Shown: positions 30,531 through 38,370 of the stretch, piece after piece
How the letters are laid out: each line of letters opens with the position of its first letter
How positions within the stretch are numbered: position 1 is the stretch's first letter
DNA from: Rhodopseudomonas pentothenatexigens
GTDB lineage: Bacteria; Pseudomonadota; Alphaproteobacteria; Rhizobiales; Xanthobacteraceae
Length of the DNA: 64,000 nucleotides
Direction: 5' to 3'
Assembly (NCBI RefSeq): GCF_900218015.1
Contig: NZ_UFQQ01000008.1
Coordinates: forward strand, 1-64,000
Program-made: the position numbers and the translations under genes
Notes under the pieces: model-generated
Told to the model about the DNA's origin: nothing
What the model saw: the letters and a program-made list of their open reading frames with translations, nothing else
Database searches by the model: none

Positions 30531-31987
30531 GCGACGCGGTCCGCGCCGGCGCGAATGCCGGCGCAACCAGCCTCGATCCCGACGATTGGGACGCGCTGCG
30601 CGCCGACGCGCACCACATGCTCGACGACATGCTGGACTACCTCGCCGGCGTGCGCGACCGCCCGGTGTGGCAGCCGATCCCGCCGAAGGTCCGCGCCGGC
30701 TTCGCCGAACCGCTGCCGCGCGGCGGCACGCCGCTGCCCGACGTCTATCGCCGCTTCACCGAGGACATCGCGCCCTACGCCACCGGCAACGTCCACCCCG
30801 GCTTCATGGGCTGGGTGCATGGCGGCGGCACCGCGGTCGGCATGCTGGCCGAGATGCTGGCAGCGGGGCTCAACGCCAATTGCGGCGGCCGCGATCACAT
30901 CGGCATCGAAGTCGAACGCCAGATCGTGCGCTGGCTGCGTGAACTGTTCGGCTTTCCGCAAACAGCCAGCGGCGTGTTCGTCACCGGCTCGTCGATGGCC
31001 AACTTCATGGCGCTGCTGGTGGCGCGCACCGCGGCGGTCGGTCCGCAGGTGCGCGAGGGCGGCCTGCCGGGCGAACGGCTCACGGCTTACGCGTCCGCAG
31101 CCGCGCACGGCTGCGTGGTGCAGGCCGCCGATCTCGCCGGCCTCGGCCGCGGCGCGCTGCGGCGGATTCCGTTCGGCAAGGATCACCGCATCGATCTGGC
31201 GGCGCTGAAGCGGCGGATCGCCGAGGATCGCGCCGCCGGGTGCCTGCCGTTCCTGGTGACCGGATCGGCCGGCACCGTCGATGTCGGCGCGATCGACGAT
31301 CTGGCGGCGCTCGCCGCGCTGTGCCGCGACGAAGGGCTGTGGTTTCACGTCGACGGCGCCTACGGCGCTCTCGGCATGCTGTCCGACGAGATCGCGCCGA
31401 AGCTGAAGGGACTGTCGGAGGCGAATTCGATCGCGCTCGATTTCCACAAATGGGGCCAGGTCAATTACGACGCCGGCTTCCTGATCGTGCGCGACGGCGA
31501 GCAGCATCGCGACACGTTTGCGGCGCCGGCCGCTTACTTACGGCGCGAAACCCGCGGGCTGGCCGGCGGCTCGCCGTGGCCGTGCGACTACGGCCCCGAT
31601 CTGTCGCGCGGCTTCCGCGCGCTGAAGACCTGGTTCACGCTGAAGACCTTCGGCGCCGACCGCATGGGGGCGATGATCGCCCACACCTGCAAGGTGGCGC
31701 GCCATCTCGAAGCCCGCGTCGCGCGTGAGCCGGAGCTCGAGGTGCTGGCACCGGTGACGCTGAACATCGTCTGCTTCCGCTATCGCGCCGCACCGGACGT
31801 GGTCGACGCGCTCAACGCCGAGATCGTCGCCGACCTCCACGAATCCGGGATCGCCGCGCCGTCCTCGACCACGATCGACGGCGCCTTGGCGATCCGCGCC
31901 GCGATCGTCAACCACCGCACGACGTTTGCGGATGTCGACCGGATGGTCGATGCGGCGATGAAATTCGGAGCGGAGCGGGTAGGCTGA
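30527..31987 (+). CDS. PLP-dependent group II decarboxylase
   Basis: A 486-residue enzyme of the aromatic-L-amino-acid/glutamate decarboxylase family. Motifs are FVTGSSMANFMALLVAR, the PLP-ring Asp in HVDGAYGALG (D276) and the Schiff-base lysine K308 in ALDFHKWGQVNYDAGF. It should remove the alpha-carboxyl of an amino acid to give an amine. The substrate is not evident. It starts at GTG 30527, overlapping the ATP-grasp stop (GTGA), and is last in the three-gene operon. A decayed family A repeat follows. Confidence 0.9.
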   Translation: MSDAVRAGANAGATSLDPDDWDALRADAHHMLDDMLDYLAGVRDRPVWQPIPPKVRAGFAEPLPRGGTPLPDVYRRFTEDIAPYATGNVHPGFMGWVHGGGTAVGMLAEMLAAGLNANCGGRDHIGIEVERQIVRWLRELFGFPQTASGVFVTGSSMANFMALLVARTAAVGPQVREGGLPGERLTAYASAAAHGCVVQAADLAGLGRGALRRIPFGKDHRIDLAALKRRIAEDRAAGCLPFLVTGSAGTVDVGAIDDLAALAALCRDEGLWFHVDGAYGALGMLSDEIAPKLKGLSEANSIALDFHKWGQVNYDAGFLIVRDGEQHRDTFAAPAAYLRRETRGLAGGSPWPCDYGPDLSRGFRALKTWFTLKTFGADRMGAMIAHTCKVARHLEARVAREPELEVLAPVTLNIVCFRYRAAPDVVDALNAEIVADLHESGIAAPSSTTIDGALAIRAAIVNHRTTFADVDRMVDAAMKFGAERVG

Positions 31988-31991
31988 TCAC

Positions 31992-32047
31992 CCCGCCGCG
32001 CCCGCGTGCGGGAGAGGTCGACGCGCGAAGCGCGGCGGGTGAGGGCC
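31992..32047. repeat. decayed family A repeat
   Basis: GCGGGAGAGGTCGACGCGCG...GGCGGGTGAGGGC matches the right arm and inner part of the family A elements elsewhere, while the left CCTCTCCC arm is degenerate. Confidence 0.55.
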
Positions 32048-32213
32048 CTCCTCTCCGTGGTTGCTGAGTCAGTGCCCGCGCTGCCCTCCGCGGCCAGTGC
32101 TGCACACTCCGGAACACGGACCTGAACGCGCCAAATCATCGCACCTCGGTGCCCGTCATACGCGTGACAAACACGCGGCGGCATTTTCCGACGGCCCCAT
32201 TCTGGAGACATCG

Positions 32214-33197
32214 ATGCCCCGCAAGCCCGCGCCCAAGCCCGTCAAGAAGGTCGTTCGCAAGGCCAAAAAGCGCACCTCCCGCACCGCCGGTGACGACCTC
32301 ACGATGAAGCAGCGGATCGCCGCAGAAATGCTCGACAGTTTCGACGAGGAACTGGAACTCGAAATCGACGACGATCGCATCGATGCGATGACCAATGAAT
32401 TCGCCGGCCACTCGCCGGCCGAGACCCTGGACCGCCGCCTGTATTTCAAGGAACTGTTCCGCCTGCAAGGCGAGCTGGTCAAGCTGCAAAGCTGGGTGCA
32501 GCATCAGGGCCTCAAGGTGGTGGTGATCTTCGAGGGCCGCGACTCCGCCGGCAAGGGCGGCGTCATCAAGCGCATCACCCAGCGGCTCAATCCGCGGATC
32601 TGCCGGGTCGCGGCGCTGCCGGCGCCGAGCGTGCGCGAGCGCAGCCAATGGTACTTCCAACGCTACGTGTCGCATCTGCCGGCCGCGGGCGAGATCGTGC
32701 TGTTCGACCGGAGCTGGTACAACCGCGCCGGCGTCGAGCGGGTGATGGGGTTCTGCACCGAGGCCGAGGTCGAAGAGTTCTTTCGCTCGGTGCCGGAGTT
32801 CGAGCGGATGCTGGTACGTTCGGGCATCGTGCTGATCAAGTACTGGTTCTCGATCACGGACGACGAGCAGCAGTTGCGCTTCATGATGCGCATCAACGAC
32901 CCTCTCAAGCAGTGGAAGCTGAGCCCGATGGACGTGCAGTCGCGGGCGCGCTGGGAGCACTACACCAAGGCCAAGGAAGAGATGCTGGAGCGCACCAGTA
33001 TCGCCGAGGCGCCGTGGCACGTCGTCCAGGCCGTCGACAAGAAGAAGGCGCGGCTCAACTGCATCGCGCACCTGCTCGATCAAATTCCCTACGAGGAAGT
33101 GCCCTACAGCCCGGTGGTGCTACCGCCGCGGATCCATCACCCCGACTATCACCGCACGCCGATCCCGGCGGAGATGTACGTGCCGGAAAGGTATTGA
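32214..33197 (+). CDS. ppk2: polyphosphate kinase 2 family protein
   Basis: P-loop kinase using polyphosphate to phosphorylate nucleotides (or the reverse), 327 residues. Walker A is FEGRDSAGKGGVIKR and the lid/Walker B region is VLFDRSWYNRAGVERVMGF, both PPK2 signatures. The N-terminus is a Lys/Arg-rich extension of about 35 residues. The ATG at 32214 has CTGGAG 7 bases upstream. The longer open frame from 32061 crosses intergenic sequence. Nucleotide preference (AMP, ADP, GDP) cannot be read from sequence. Confidence 0.94.
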   Translation: MPRKPAPKPVKKVVRKAKKRTSRTAGDDLTMKQRIAAEMLDSFDEELELEIDDDRIDAMTNEFAGHSPAETLDRRLYFKELFRLQGELVKLQSWVQHQGLKVVVIFEGRDSAGKGGVIKRITQRLNPRICRVAALPAPSVRERSQWYFQRYVSHLPAAGEIVLFDRSWYNRAGVERVMGFCTEAEVEEFFRSVPEFERMLVRSGIVLIKYWFSITDDEQQLRFMMRINDPLKQWKLSPMDVQSRARWEHYTKAKEEMLERTSIAEAPWHVVQAVDKKKARLNCIAHLLDQIPYEEVPYSPVVLPPRIHHPDYHRTPIPAEMYVPERY

Positions 33198-33202
33198 GCT
33201 TC

Positions 33203-33395
33203 TGTCGTCATTCCGGGGCGCCGCGCAGCGACGAGCCCGGATTCCATAATCACCGCGCTGGCGGTGAGGCACGGCGCCTGACGCGCGGCGCTTTACGGCG
33301 AGTCCGGCGAGTATGGATTCCGGACTTGGAGAAGAACTTTATAGGATCGAGATTCCGGGTTCGCTCACTTGCGTGAGCGCCCCGGAATGACTTCG
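33203..33395. repeat. palindromic intergenic repeat, family B
   Basis: It begins GTCATTCCGGGGCGCC and ends GCGCCCCGGAATGAC, with CCCGGATTCC / GGATTCCGGG inner arms. The same family lies at 49812-49928 and 53952-54056. It sits between convergent genes and may terminate both. Confidence 0.75.
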
Positions 33396-33418
33396 GAAAT
33401 GGCTGGCGACCGAAGTTA

Positions 33419-34246
33419 TTAGTTCGCCGTCCAGAACGCCGGCTTGGCGGGCTCCAGCCTGCCGCCGATGCGGACCGGGGCGATCTTGACGGCGAGGCCG
33501 GTGCTGTCGTCGGTCTCGACCGCGACGCCGCTGAGCGTGGCGTCGCCATTGGCCGGTTCGAACCGGCCCTGCGGGATGCCGGTGAGGAAGCGGTGCACCG
33601 GCTCGTCCTTGTGCATGCCGATCACCGAATCATAGTCGCCGGTCATGCCGGCGTCGGTCATGTAGCCGGTGCCGTTCGGCAGGATCTGATGATCGGCGGT
33701 CGGCACATGCGTATGGGTGCCGACCACCAGGCTGACGCGGCCGTCGCAGAAATGGCCCATGCCCTGCTTCTCGCTCGACGCCTCGCCGTGGAAATCGACC
33801 ACGATGGCGTCCGCCGCGTCGCGCAACGGACAGGCTTCGAGTTCGCGTCCGATCGCCGCGAACGGATCGTTCAGCGGCTCCATGAACACCCGGCCCATCG
33901 CGTTGATCACCAGCACGCGGGCGCCGCTGCGGGTCTCGACCAGCGCGGCGCCGCGCCCGGGCGTGTGGCGCGGAAAGTTGATCGGGCGGACCAGACGCGG
34001 CGCGCGCTCGATGAACACCAGCGCCTCCTTCTGATTCCAGGCGTGGTTGCCGAGCGTCACCGCATCGGCGCCGGCGTCGATGAAATCGTTGTAGATCGCC
34101 TCGGTGATACCAAAACCGCCGGCGGCATTCTCGCCGTTGACGATGGTGCAATCGAGCTGCCAGTCGCGGATCAGACCCGGCAGATGCTCGGCGATTGCGG
34201 TGCGGCCGGATTTTCCGACCACGTCGCCGATGAACAGAATGCGCAA
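33419..34246 (-). CDS. YmdB family metallophosphoesterase (TIGR00282)
   Basis: A 275-residue calcineurin-like phosphoesterase with metal-binding residues in FIGDVVGKSGR, NGENAAGGFG, LGNHAWNQKE, VDFHGEASSEK and GTHTHVPTADHQILPNGTGY. YmdB hydrolyses 2',3'-cyclic nucleotides in Bacillus; the role here is inferred from family. The start is a TTG at 34246 with CGGAG 8 bases upstream. It begins one base after the 5-formyl-THF cyclo-ligase stop, so the two are in one operon. Confidence 0.93.
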   Translation of the reverse strand: MRILFIGDVVGKSGRTAIAEHLPGLIRDWQLDCTIVNGENAAGGFGITEAIYNDFIDAGADAVTLGNHAWNQKEALVFIERAPRLVRPINFPRHTPGRGAALVETRSGARVLVINAMGRVFMEPLNDPFAAIGRELEACPLRDAADAIVVDFHGEASSEKQGMGHFCDGRVSLVVGTHTHVPTADHQILPNGTGYMTDAGMTGDYDSVIGMHKDEPVHRFLTGIPQGRFEPANGDATLSGVAVETDDSTGLAVKIAPVRIGGRLEPAKPAFWTAN

Positions 34247-34247
34247 A

Positions 34248-34841
34248 CTATCGACTCCGGAAGGTGAGCAGGCCCTGCTCGGTTAGCACATAATCCAGCA
34301 CCACGTCGTGGGCCGCGGCCGGAACAACGGGGATTTGCTGCATTGCGAAGGCAAGCCCGATCGCCACCACCGGCCCCTGCGCGCGCAAATATTCCAGCGT
34401 GCAGTCGTAGTGCCCGGCGCCGTAGCCGATGCGGTGACCGTTCGCGTCGAATGCGGCGAGCGGCACCAGCACGATATCGGGCGTCAGCTCCGACGCATCC
34501 GGGGACGGCTCAGGAATGCCGAGCGCACTGCGCGGCAAGGCATCGCCATCGCGCCAGGCGCGGAAGGTGAGCGGCGTGCCCTGCCGCACCACCACCGGCA
34601 GCGCCAGCCGGGCGCCGCGCGCGGCGAGCGCCTGCATCAGCGGAAACGGATCGAGCTCGCCGCGGATCGGCGCGTAGCCGGCGACCACCGCGCCCTCCGG
34701 CAATGGCACAGGCAGGCCGTGAGAGGCGACCGCCGCCGCAGCGGCGCTCCTATCGTCCTCGCTCAAGCTGGAGCGGCGCGCCAAAGCGGCAGCGCGCAGC
34801 GTGGTCTTGGTCTCGCTGGAGGATTCGGACAGCTCGGACAT
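34248..34841 (-). CDS. 5-formyltetrahydrofolate cyclo-ligase
   Basis: Converts 5-formyl-THF to 5,10-methenyl-THF using ATP, recycling a folate store. A 197-residue protein with family landmarks VVAGYAPIRGELDPFPLM, ALGIPEPSPD, DIVLVPLAAFDANGHRIGYGAGHYD and GLAFAMQQ. It is the first gene after the 6S RNA, the same synteny as ssrS-ygfA in many Proteobacteria, and is coupled to the phosphoesterase downstream. Confidence 0.96.
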   Translation of the reverse strand: MSELSESSSETKTTLRAAALARRSSLSEDDRSAAAAAVASHGLPVPLPEGAVVAGYAPIRGELDPFPLMQALAARGARLALPVVVRQGTPLTFRAWRDGDALPRSALGIPEPSPDASELTPDIVLVPLAAFDANGHRIGYGAGHYDCTLEYLRAQGPVVAIGLAFAMQQIPVVPAAAHDVVLDYVLTEQGLLTFRSR

Positions 34842-34921
34842 CGGCGGGTTATAGGCGGCCGGAGCCGGCGCATGAAGCTCGGGCGACCGTCAGGCAGCAA
34901 TCCGCCGGACAAAACGGGAAA

Positions 34922-35092
34922 GTGCGAGGCCGCGGCGACCGTTGAAGCACTCGATCCCGGAGTTCCCTACGAAAGTAGGTGGGCACCATATGTCCGGGTC
35001 CACGGACCCGGCCAGGGACAGTTCCCGAAAGGATCGATAAGGCCCCGGGGATATATGGCTCCTGACGCGTCCCGCAGCTTCGCCCAGCCAAT
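34922..35092 (-). ncRNA. ssrS: 6S RNA
   Basis: A long imperfect rod structure is visible. The closing stem GCGAAGCTGCGG (35083-35072) pairs with CCGCGGCCTCGC (34935-34924) with one mismatch and one wobble. An inner stem TCGATCC pairs with GGATCGA. Inner hairpins CCGGGTC/GACCCGG and CCTAC/GTAGG flank a GC-rich single-strand bubble. Length (about 170 nt), shape and position upstream of the 5-formyl-THF cyclo-ligase gene fit 6S RNA, the promoter mimic that binds housekeeping RNA polymerase. The ends are estimates. Confidence 0.85.
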
Positions 35093-35104
35093 GTAGCGAT
35101 CATA
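35093..35104 (-). promoter_or_regulatory. -10 element of the 6S RNA promoter
   Basis: TATGAT at 35104-35099 on the minus strand lies 7 bases before the inferred 6S 5' end. No clear -35 hexamer was seen at the right distance. Confidence 0.5.
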
Positions 35105-35248
35105 CCGCCGGTTCGCCAGCCCGCATGGCTGGAATTCGCCGGCCCGACGAACCACCTGACGTGGACAACCGTTTCGGCTATCAAGAGCAGTCCCACGATC
35201 GCCGTCACATTCAGCGCTTCCCCAGCAGGACGCTCAACCCGGATCGCC

Positions 35249-35713
35249 ATGGCCTCGAAGTCCAGTACCAGCATCGCCCGCAGGGCCCGCACCCGGGCCG
35301 AAGCCGATTTCGCGACCTGGCTGATGATGGCCAAGCTCGGCAGCTTCGACACCCTGCCGGAGAACGCCCAGAAGGTGCTGAACGGCTATCGCGAACGGCT
35401 CGACCGGATGAGCGAGATCGAATCCAAGGCGATCGCTGTGCGCGAAACCTATCAGGCCTATTACAGCGACATGGGCGGCACCGGCGATGCGCCGGAGCCG
35501 GAGCCGCGCTCGCCGGCGCCTGCCGACCGCAGCGAGGGAGCGGTCGACAACGTAGTGCGGTTCAAGAAGCCGCAGAAGCCGAAGGTGACCCGGACCGCCG
35601 ACCGCGGCGCCCGCCCGGTGTCGCCGAGCGGCGCCCGCCGTCCGGTGCCGGCGCTGCTGATCTTCGCCGCGCTGTGCGCGATCGTGGTGGCGTGGAAGTT
35701 TCTGACCAAGTAA
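35249..35713 (+). CDS. hypothetical protein with C-terminal membrane helix
   Basis: A 154-residue protein not assigned to a family. The first 75 residues are helical (TRAEADFATWLMMAKLG and NAQKVLNGYRERLDRMSEIES). A Pro/Lys/Arg-rich linker follows, and a single C-terminal membrane helix ends in KFLTK (ALLIFAALCAIVVAWKF), so it is tail-anchored with the bulk in the cytoplasm. It is divergent from the 6S RNA gene. Confidence 0.6.
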   Translation: MASKSSTSIARRARTRAEADFATWLMMAKLGSFDTLPENAQKVLNGYRERLDRMSEIESKAIAVRETYQAYYSDMGGTGDAPEPEPRSPAPADRSEGAVDNVVRFKKPQKPKVTRTADRGARPVSPSGARRPVPALLIFAALCAIVVAWKFLTK

Positions 35714-35729
35714 CGCCGCCGGCGACCGC

Positions 35730-36065
35730 TCAGCGGATCGCATCGATTCCCTTGCGCTCGATCAGATTGAGCAGCGCCAACGCTGCGCCGGTCGGCTGCT
35801 TGGCCCCGCGCTCGAGCTGCGACACGTAGCCGACAGTCAAATTCAGATAGCGCGCGAACACCGCCTGACTGAGCCGCGCGCGCTCGCGCATCGCCTTGAT
35901 CTGCGCGCCGCTGATCGGCTGAAGCGCCGGTAGATCGGTCTCTCCGAGGTGGCGCACGGTGATCTTGTCGTAGCTGGCCTCGTCCATCAGCCCCGATCCC
36001 CGCATGTCGCCGGCGGTTTCCAGCAGCACCTTGGTGAGGGGACTAACCTTCTTCTTCGTGGTCAA
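35730..36065 (-). CDS. HTH antitoxin / NadS-like transcriptional regulator
   Basis: A 111-residue protein with a C-terminal Cro/CI-type helix-turn-helix (ISGAQIKAMRERARLSQAVF then LNLTVGYVSQLERGAKQPTG), typical of the antitoxin partner of RelE/HigB-type toxins. It is the second gene of the pair and starts with a TTG at 36065, preceded by GGAG 7 bases upstream and overlapping the toxin gene end by 23 bases. The longer frame to 36200 is not needed. It probably binds the 28-bp palindrome upstream of the toxin. Confidence 0.87.
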   Translation of the reverse strand: MTTKKKVSPLTKVLLETAGDMRGSGLMDEASYDKITVRHLGETDLPALQPISGAQIKAMRERARLSQAVFARYLNLTVGYVSQLERGAKQPTGAALALLNLIERKGIDAIR

Positions 36066-36429
36066 TGTCGATCTCCACAATGATCCCATCCGCAAGGGCC
36101 TTGGCGATCGCCCGTGGATCAGCGTCGAGCCAGATCTGAGCGATCTCCTGAGCGGTCGCAAGTTCGTCGTCGTCGATATTGCTGCGCGTACTCTTGGCAA
36201 AGCCGAACAAGAACACCGCTCGCGCCGTCCGTCGCCAAGCAGCCAAGACGCGGAGCCCGCCGGACCGTCCTTCCCCCGGCCGAGCGATCCTCTGCTTGAT
36301 CACGCCGCATCCGAGATCGGCATCGATCAGCCCTCGCTCGGCGCGCTGTACGGCATCCAGCAAGCGCGGATCGGAAATCCGCTCCCGGCGAGCAAACCGG
36401 GCGAACGCCTTGGTCTTGAAGACGCGCAC
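36043..36429 (-). CDS. RelE/ParE-family toxin
   Basis: A 128-residue protein of the RelE superfamily: MRVFKTKAFARFARRERIS, then GVIKQRIARPGEGRSGGLRVL, then RAVFLFGFAKS. Loss of the antitoxin should free an mRNA interferase. It is the first gene of a toxin-first operon with the HTH antitoxin. It starts at GTG 36429, about 10 bases downstream of the predicted transcription start, with the ribosome binding site GTGGAGCG lying in the arm of the operator palindrome. Confidence 0.87.
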   Translation of the reverse strand: MRVFKTKAFARFARRERISDPRLLDAVQRAERGLIDADLGCGVIKQRIARPGEGRSGGLRVLAAWRRTARAVFLFGFAKSTRSNIDDDELATAQEIAQIWLDADPRAIAKALADGIIVEIDIDHEEEG

Positions 36430-36435
36430 GGATAT

Positions 36436-36474
36436 CGCTCCACGAACTATAGTTCGTGGAGCGACAACTTACAA
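36436..36474 (-). promoter_or_regulatory. toxin-antitoxin promoter with 28-bp perfect palindrome operator
   Basis: CGCTCCACGAACTA and its exact inverted copy form a 28-bp palindrome (36436-36463). On the minus strand, TTGTAA (36474-36469) and TATAGT (36451-36446) are 17 bases apart, so the -10 sits in the palindrome centre. This is the expected layout for antitoxin autorepression. Confidence 0.8.
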
Positions 36475-36502
36475 CAGACATCATATTTTGCAATTCGGGA
36501 CG

Positions 36503-36685
36503 TCAATCCCGCTGCCGCACCAGGGCGCGATATTTACGCAGGCGCACCACGCGCGGGCCGCGGCGGAAGAGGCCGGCGACCCGGCCGAGCAGCCGGACGC
36601 CGACGATCGCCGCATAGGCGAACAGCGCCGCGAGGAACAAAACGCGGACCGCGATCTGGAACCAATTCAGCTCTTCGCCCGTCAT
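36503..36685 (-). CDS. small membrane protein, hypothetical
   Basis: A 60-residue protein: a short hydrophilic start (MTGEELNWFQ), one or two hydrophobic helices (VRVLFLAALFAYAAIVGVRLL) and a strongly basic tail (FRRGPRVVRLRKYRALVRQRD). The ATG at 36685 has AGGTG about 7 bases upstream. No family was recognised. The hydrophobic-then-basic pattern supports a real membrane peptide, but it could be chance. Confidence 0.5.
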   Translation of the reverse strand: MTGEELNWFQIAVRVLFLAALFAYAAIVGVRLLGRVAGLFRRGPRVVRLRKYRALVRQRD

Positions 36686-36765
36686 CTGCCGACACCTTTG
36701 CAATCCAGGTCAAAGGCAGGTCGACTGAAACGTTCCTAGCCGGGCCGAGCGCGGGAGACAGCAAC

Positions 36766-37311
36766 GTGGACGACAGCGTGAGCGACGACAGCAGGCGTGA
36801 TCAGGCGCCGAACCAGGACAAGGCCGCGGCGGCGCCGCGCAAATCCTCCGACAAGCGCGTGCCGCTGGTCGACAATCTGATCGACATGGTGGTGGACGGC
36901 GCGGTCGAGATCACCAAGGTCGCCGCCAAGCGCGCGGTGCGCCGGCTGGTGGCGGGCCCGGTCAAAGCCACCGTGACCAAAGCCGCAGCGCGCGCCGGTC
37001 TGGCCGAATTCACCAAGCCTCTGGCCAAGCCGGCACGGGGCAAGGGCAGGACAGCTGCGAAGGCCGGCGCGACGTCGGGTGCGAAGAAGGCTGCAAGCAC
37101 CGCAGGGAAGTCGGCGGCCGGCAAGACCAAGGCTGCAAAGGCGAAGACTTCAAAGACTAAGACTTCAAAGGCCAAGGCTGCAAAGGCCAAAGCTCCGAAG
37201 CCAAAGACGCCGACGAAAAAGACGGCGAAGGCTAAGAGCGCGACGTCAAAAACGACGACGTCCGTGGCGACGAAATCAAAAGCGAAGACCGCAAAAACGA
37301 AGAAGCGGTGA
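36766..37311 (+). CDS. histone H1-like Lys/Ala-rich protein
   Basis: A 181-residue protein. The first 45 residues are acidic to mixed (DDSVSDDSRRDQAPNQDK). A central amphipathic region (VPLVDNLIDMVVDGAVEITK) follows. The last 85 residues are almost only Lys, Ala, Thr and Ser (AKAKTSKTKTSKAKAAKAKA), like eukaryotic H1 tails and bacterial nucleoid proteins such as HC1 or AlgP. DNA binding is inferred. It starts at GTG 36766 with GGGAG 8 bases upstream. The repeat tract is prone to length change. Confidence 0.7.
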   Translation: MDDSVSDDSRRDQAPNQDKAAAAPRKSSDKRVPLVDNLIDMVVDGAVEITKVAAKRAVRRLVAGPVKATVTKAAARAGLAEFTKPLAKPARGKGRTAAKAGATSGAKKAASTAGKSAAGKTKAAKAKTSKTKTSKAKAAKAKAPKPKTPTKKTAKAKSATSKTTTSVATKSKAKTAKTKKR

Positions 37312-37332
37312 GAGGCCGGCGCCTCAAGCTCA

Positions 37333-37412
37333 GCGTCATTGCGAGCGAAGCGAAGCAGTCCAGCGTGCTGCACTGAGCTGGATTGCTTCGCTTCGCTCCT
37401 CGCAACGACGGA
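37333..37412. repeat. hairpin repeat between convergent genes
   Basis: CGTCATTGCGAGCGAAGCGA ... TCGCTTCGCTCCTCGCAACG forms a long inverted repeat between the H1-like gene and the rhodanese gene, likely acting as a bidirectional terminator. Confidence 0.65.
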
Positions 37413-37457
37413 GTTGTCGCCGACCTGCCCAGCCTTCTGCGCAGGCGCGATCCCCGC

Positions 37458-37847
37458 CTACATGCCGCGTTCGATCGGCTGTTCGACGGCGCCGCCGGCT
37501 TCGGCCCAGTCCTTGAAGGCGCCGAGGTTGAACACCTTTTCGTAGCCGAGATCCTTCAGCACCTTGCCGGCCAGCGCCGAACGGCCGCCGGAGGCGCAGT
37601 ACACGATCACCGTGCGGTCCTTGGCGAGGTGCTTGTCGTGGAACGGCGAGTCCGGATCGGCGCGGAATTCCAGCATGCCGCGCGAGATGTTGAGCGAGCC
37701 GGCGACCTTGCCGGTGTTGCCGACCTCCGGCGCGTCGCGAACGTCGACCACCAGCGCGCCCTGCTCGATCAGCCGGCGCGCGTCGTCGACGCTCACCCGC
37801 GGCACCGCGGCGTTGGCGGCTTCCATCATCTGCTTCAACGTCGTCAT
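37458..37847 (-). CDS. single-domain rhodanese sulfurtransferase
   Basis: A 129-residue protein with one rhodanese domain: LVVDVRDAPEVGNTGKVAGS and the active-site loop YCASGGRSALAG, whose Cys carries a persulfide. It has no signal peptide, so it acts in the cytosol. As the last gene of the long leftward sulfur-oxidation operon, it probably handles sulfane sulfur that reaches the cytoplasm. GAGGGAGAG precedes the ATG. Confidence 0.92.
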   Translation of the reverse strand: MTTLKQMMEAANAAVPRVSVDDARRLIEQGALVVDVRDAPEVGNTGKVAGSLNISRGMLEFRADPDSPFHDKHLAKDRTVIVYCASGGRSALAGKVLKDLGYEKVFNLGAFKDWAEAGGAVEQPIERGM

Positions 37848-37869
37848 TCAACTCTCCCTCGGTGATGGC

Positions 37870-38346
37870 TCAGCGGATCAGCCAGCGCGGCGTCGCCGCC
37901 GCATATTCGATCCAGGCGTTTCCGAATTTGATCGCAAGATGGCGTTCCTCGCGGCGGATCGCCAGCCGGTCGACCAGCACCGCCGTCAGCAGCGCCAGCG
38001 GCACGAACCAGCCGTTGCCGAAGGCGAGGCCGATGCCGAGCAGCAGCAGCGTATTGGCGAGATAGATCGGATTGCGGCTGACCCGGAACGGTCCCCAGGT
38101 CACCAGCCGGTCGGCGGCGCGGTGCGGCAGCACGTTGGTGCGGGCGGCGCGCATCGTCAGGATCGCCCAGCCGTCGATCGACAGGCCCAGCGCGGCGACC
38201 AGATAACCGGCCCACACCACCGAATCGTGCCGCGGCAGCGGCAACGGCAGCACCACGCCGAGCCCGACCGCGGCCATCGCCGCGATCGCCAGCAGCATCG
38301 GCGGCCACGGCAGTCTGTTCGGGCGGGCGCCCTCGGAACCGGTCAT
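37870..38346 (-). CDS. ICMT/PEMT-like membrane methyltransferase
   Basis: A 158-residue integral membrane protein with about four helices and the isoprenylcysteine methyltransferase-like signature GPFRVSRNPIYLANTLLLLG, plus the C-terminal RREERHLAIKFGNAWIEYAA. Methyl acceptor unknown. It lies between an FccB-like gene and the rhodanese gene, as small methyltransferase-like proteins sometimes do in sox clusters. The link to sulfur metabolism is only positional. Confidence 0.82.
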   Translation of the reverse strand: MTGSEGARPNRLPWPPMLLAIAAMAAVGLGVVLPLPLPRHDSVVWAGYLVAALGLSIDGWAILTMRAARTNVLPHRAADRLVTWGPFRVSRNPIYLANTLLLLGIGLAFGNGWFVPLALLTAVLVDRLAIRREERHLAIKFGNAWIEYAAATPRWLIR

Positions 38347-38370
38347 TGCAACTCGTCGGCGGACATTCGG

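Noticed and set aside
29232-30566. Minus-strand open frame antisense to the ATP-grasp gene
   Set aside because: Composition biased and without motifs, while the plus-strand frame shows ATP-grasp motifs and coupled start and stop codons.
36004-36765. Plus-strand open frame leading into the H1-like gene
   Set aside because: It runs antisense through the RelE toxin and the operator palindrome; the GTG at 36766 with GGGAG upstream is a better start.
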